Source: a virus. Taken from it: 40,802 bases of DNA. Each line of letters opens with the position of its first letter. Positions within the stretch are counted from its first letter, which is position 1. The stretch spans positions 1-40,802 of the IMG/VR virus record IMGVR_UViG_3300025154_000210; one strand, 5' to 3'. The position numbers were made by a program, and so were the translations under genes. A model generated the notes under the pieces. That model was given only the letters and a program-made list of their open reading frames with translations. It made no database searches and had not been told where the DNA came from. This document shows, piece after piece, positions 39,737 to 40,802 of this stretch.

Positions 39737-40802
39737 TTGATAGAAACTATGTCGAATGGTGATGTTATAGATTTTGGAGATACTAAACAGTTTAAGCTTC
39801 CAAAAATAACGAGATATTTTGATAAGTATGATAGTGTAATTAAAAAAGAAAAATTAGTTAAAGCTAATCTAGATAAGATATCAGATTCTAGATTAAAGAA
39901 AGGTAAAGACTTTTTAATTACAAATCATATAAGTGTAGATAAGAATGGAAATAAAACTGAAGATGGTATATTTTCTCCAAAGTTTGGATTTAGCCAATTT
40001 GATGATCAGGCTGGGACGAAAGATTCATATAGATGCTATTGTGGAAAATTAACAGGGGCTATTTACCTAGATGAATTATGTCCAAACTGTAATACTAAAG
40101 TTAGTTTTGCTGATGCCGATTTATCAATTATGGGTTGGATACCATTGAATGAATATGTTGTAATTAATCCAGCTATGTATACTCATTTGGAATCTCTTAT
40201 TGGTAAAGAAGAATTATATAGTATATTACATTTAACTTCTGCAAAAATGAATGTCGATGGGATAGTTCAAAAGGATATAAATCCGGATAAACCATATGCC
40301 GGAATAGGAATGATGGCCCTATATCAGAATATAGATGAAATCTTAAAATTCTATGTGACTAAAAATTCTAAGTATTCTAACCACTATAAACTATTGATAG
40401 AATATAAAGATTCAATATTCACGCATCATATACCAGTCTATAGTGCGATAATAAGACCAAGAATAGAAAGTAATGAAAAAATACGATTATTTCAAGCAAA
40501 TAAGATATATGATACGATAATGAATCAGTATAACTTAATAAATACCGAAGTTGGTAATATGTTTACTATATTACCTGTATTGTATGAAATACAAACAGAA
40601 TTTAATGAATTGTATGATATTATCATAGATAGCTATTCTGGAAAAGATGGATTATTTAGAGCAAATATGGGAGGAATAAGAATTGATTACGGTTCCAGAA
40701 GTGTAATTGTAAACGGAAAAGATTTAAAGCCAGATGAAATTGATGTTCCATATATTACAGCGATTACATTTTTAGAATTAGAATTGATATACCTATTAGA
40801 AT
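39737..40802 (+). CDS. Second RNA polymerase beta-prime N-terminal half, runs off the window
   Basis: The TTG at 39737 has GGTGG 7 nt upstream; an in-frame ATG lies 12 nt further. 355 codons are visible, with no stop before the edge. GIFSPKFGF (78-85) and the zinc ribbon CYC-x12-C-x2-C (C100, C102, C115, C118) match the beta-prime N-terminus. FRANMGGIRIDYGSRSVIV (307-325) is the conserved N-x-L-G-K-R-V-D-Y-S-G-R-S-V-I-V block. The gene is a paralogue of 3589-5610, not its continuation, because both contain this block. Its catalytic D-x-D-G-D would lie beyond the window. An early-type promoter upstream suggests the non-virion polymerase. Confidence 0.85.
   Translation, partial: MIETMSNGDVIDFGDTKQFKLPKITRYFDKYDSVIKKEKLVKANLDKISDSRLKKGKDFLITNHISVDKNGNKTEDGIFSPKFGFSQFDDQAGTKDSYRCYCGKLTGAIYLDELCPNCNTKVSFADADLSIMGWIPLNEYVVINPAMYTHLESLIGKEELYSILHLTSAKMNVDGIVQKDINPDKPYAGIGMMALYQNIDEILKFYVTKNSKYSNHYKLLIEYKDSIFTHHIPVYSAIIRPRIESNEKIRLFQANKIYDTIMNQYNLINTEVGNMFTILPVLYEIQTEFNELYDIIIDSYSGKDGLFRANMGGIRIDYGSRSVIVNGKDLKPDEIDVPYITAITFLELELIYLLE

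Overview
The window looks like part of the genome of a large (jumbo) tailed phage of a Firmicutes host, of the broad kind represented by Bacillus phages AR9 and PBS1. It is very AT-rich and densely packed with genes, and has strong AGGAGG-type ribosome binding sites with frequent TTG and GTG starts. The clearest sign is pieces of two different multisubunit RNA polymerases. Two separate genes (3589-5610 and 39737 to the right edge) each encode an N-terminal half of a beta-prime subunit, and a third (36918-38114) encodes a C-terminal half. Around them lie virion proteins, a GroEL-like chaperonin, a DnaG-type primase and many small accessory genes. I did not identify the phage by name; that would need a database search.

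Left part (1-5650). A leftward zinc-ribbon fragment sits at the edge. A rightward late-type cluster follows: a gp25-like baseplate protein, a zinc-ribbon protein that may be a baseplate hub protein, a 23-residue repeat protein and a beta-prime N-half. This last gene is split by a compact 432-nt group I intron placed exactly inside the catalytic D-x-D-G-D motif. A bidirectional terminator (5614-5644) closes the cluster.

Centre left (5650-23100). Nearly everything runs leftward. In transcription order from 23.1 kb down come: an acidic-tailed protein that might bind ssDNA, two conserved proteins, the chaperonin, two large conserved phage proteins, a radical SAM enzyme, small conserved phage proteins, two tandem paralogues, a winged-helix protein, an HExxH metalloprotease-like protein, the primase and a HAD phosphatase. 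After these come a standalone ClpX-type zinc finger, further small zinc and membrane proteins, a probable virion protein and a terminal trio of tiny proteins, mostly membrane-spanning.

Right part (23200-40802). Most genes run rightward: a holin-like protein, two proteins of unknown function flanking an HNH-like protein, an RNase H, a possible ADP-ribosyltransferase-fold protein, a protein-kinase-like protein with a zinc ribbon, two GC-richer proteins and a 345-nt gene-poor stretch with strong RNA hairpins. Then come a leftward HNH-like gene pair, a late virion operon that ends with the beta-prime C-half, a pentapeptide-repeat protein, and finally an unknown gene followed by the second beta-prime N-half.

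Regulation. A recurring AT-rich element with core TATATTATATATGTAG lies 25-75 nt upstream of about ten genes or operons on both strands and looks like the phage early promoter. A second pattern, AACA-N6-TA, lies before the intron-split beta-prime gene, the virion operon and the holin-like gene, and resembles the late promoter known from AR9. On that basis I infer that 3589-5610 and 36918-38114 belong to the late, virion-packaged polymerase, and that 39737 onward belongs to the early-made, non-virion polymerase. At least fourteen intrinsic terminators separate the units.
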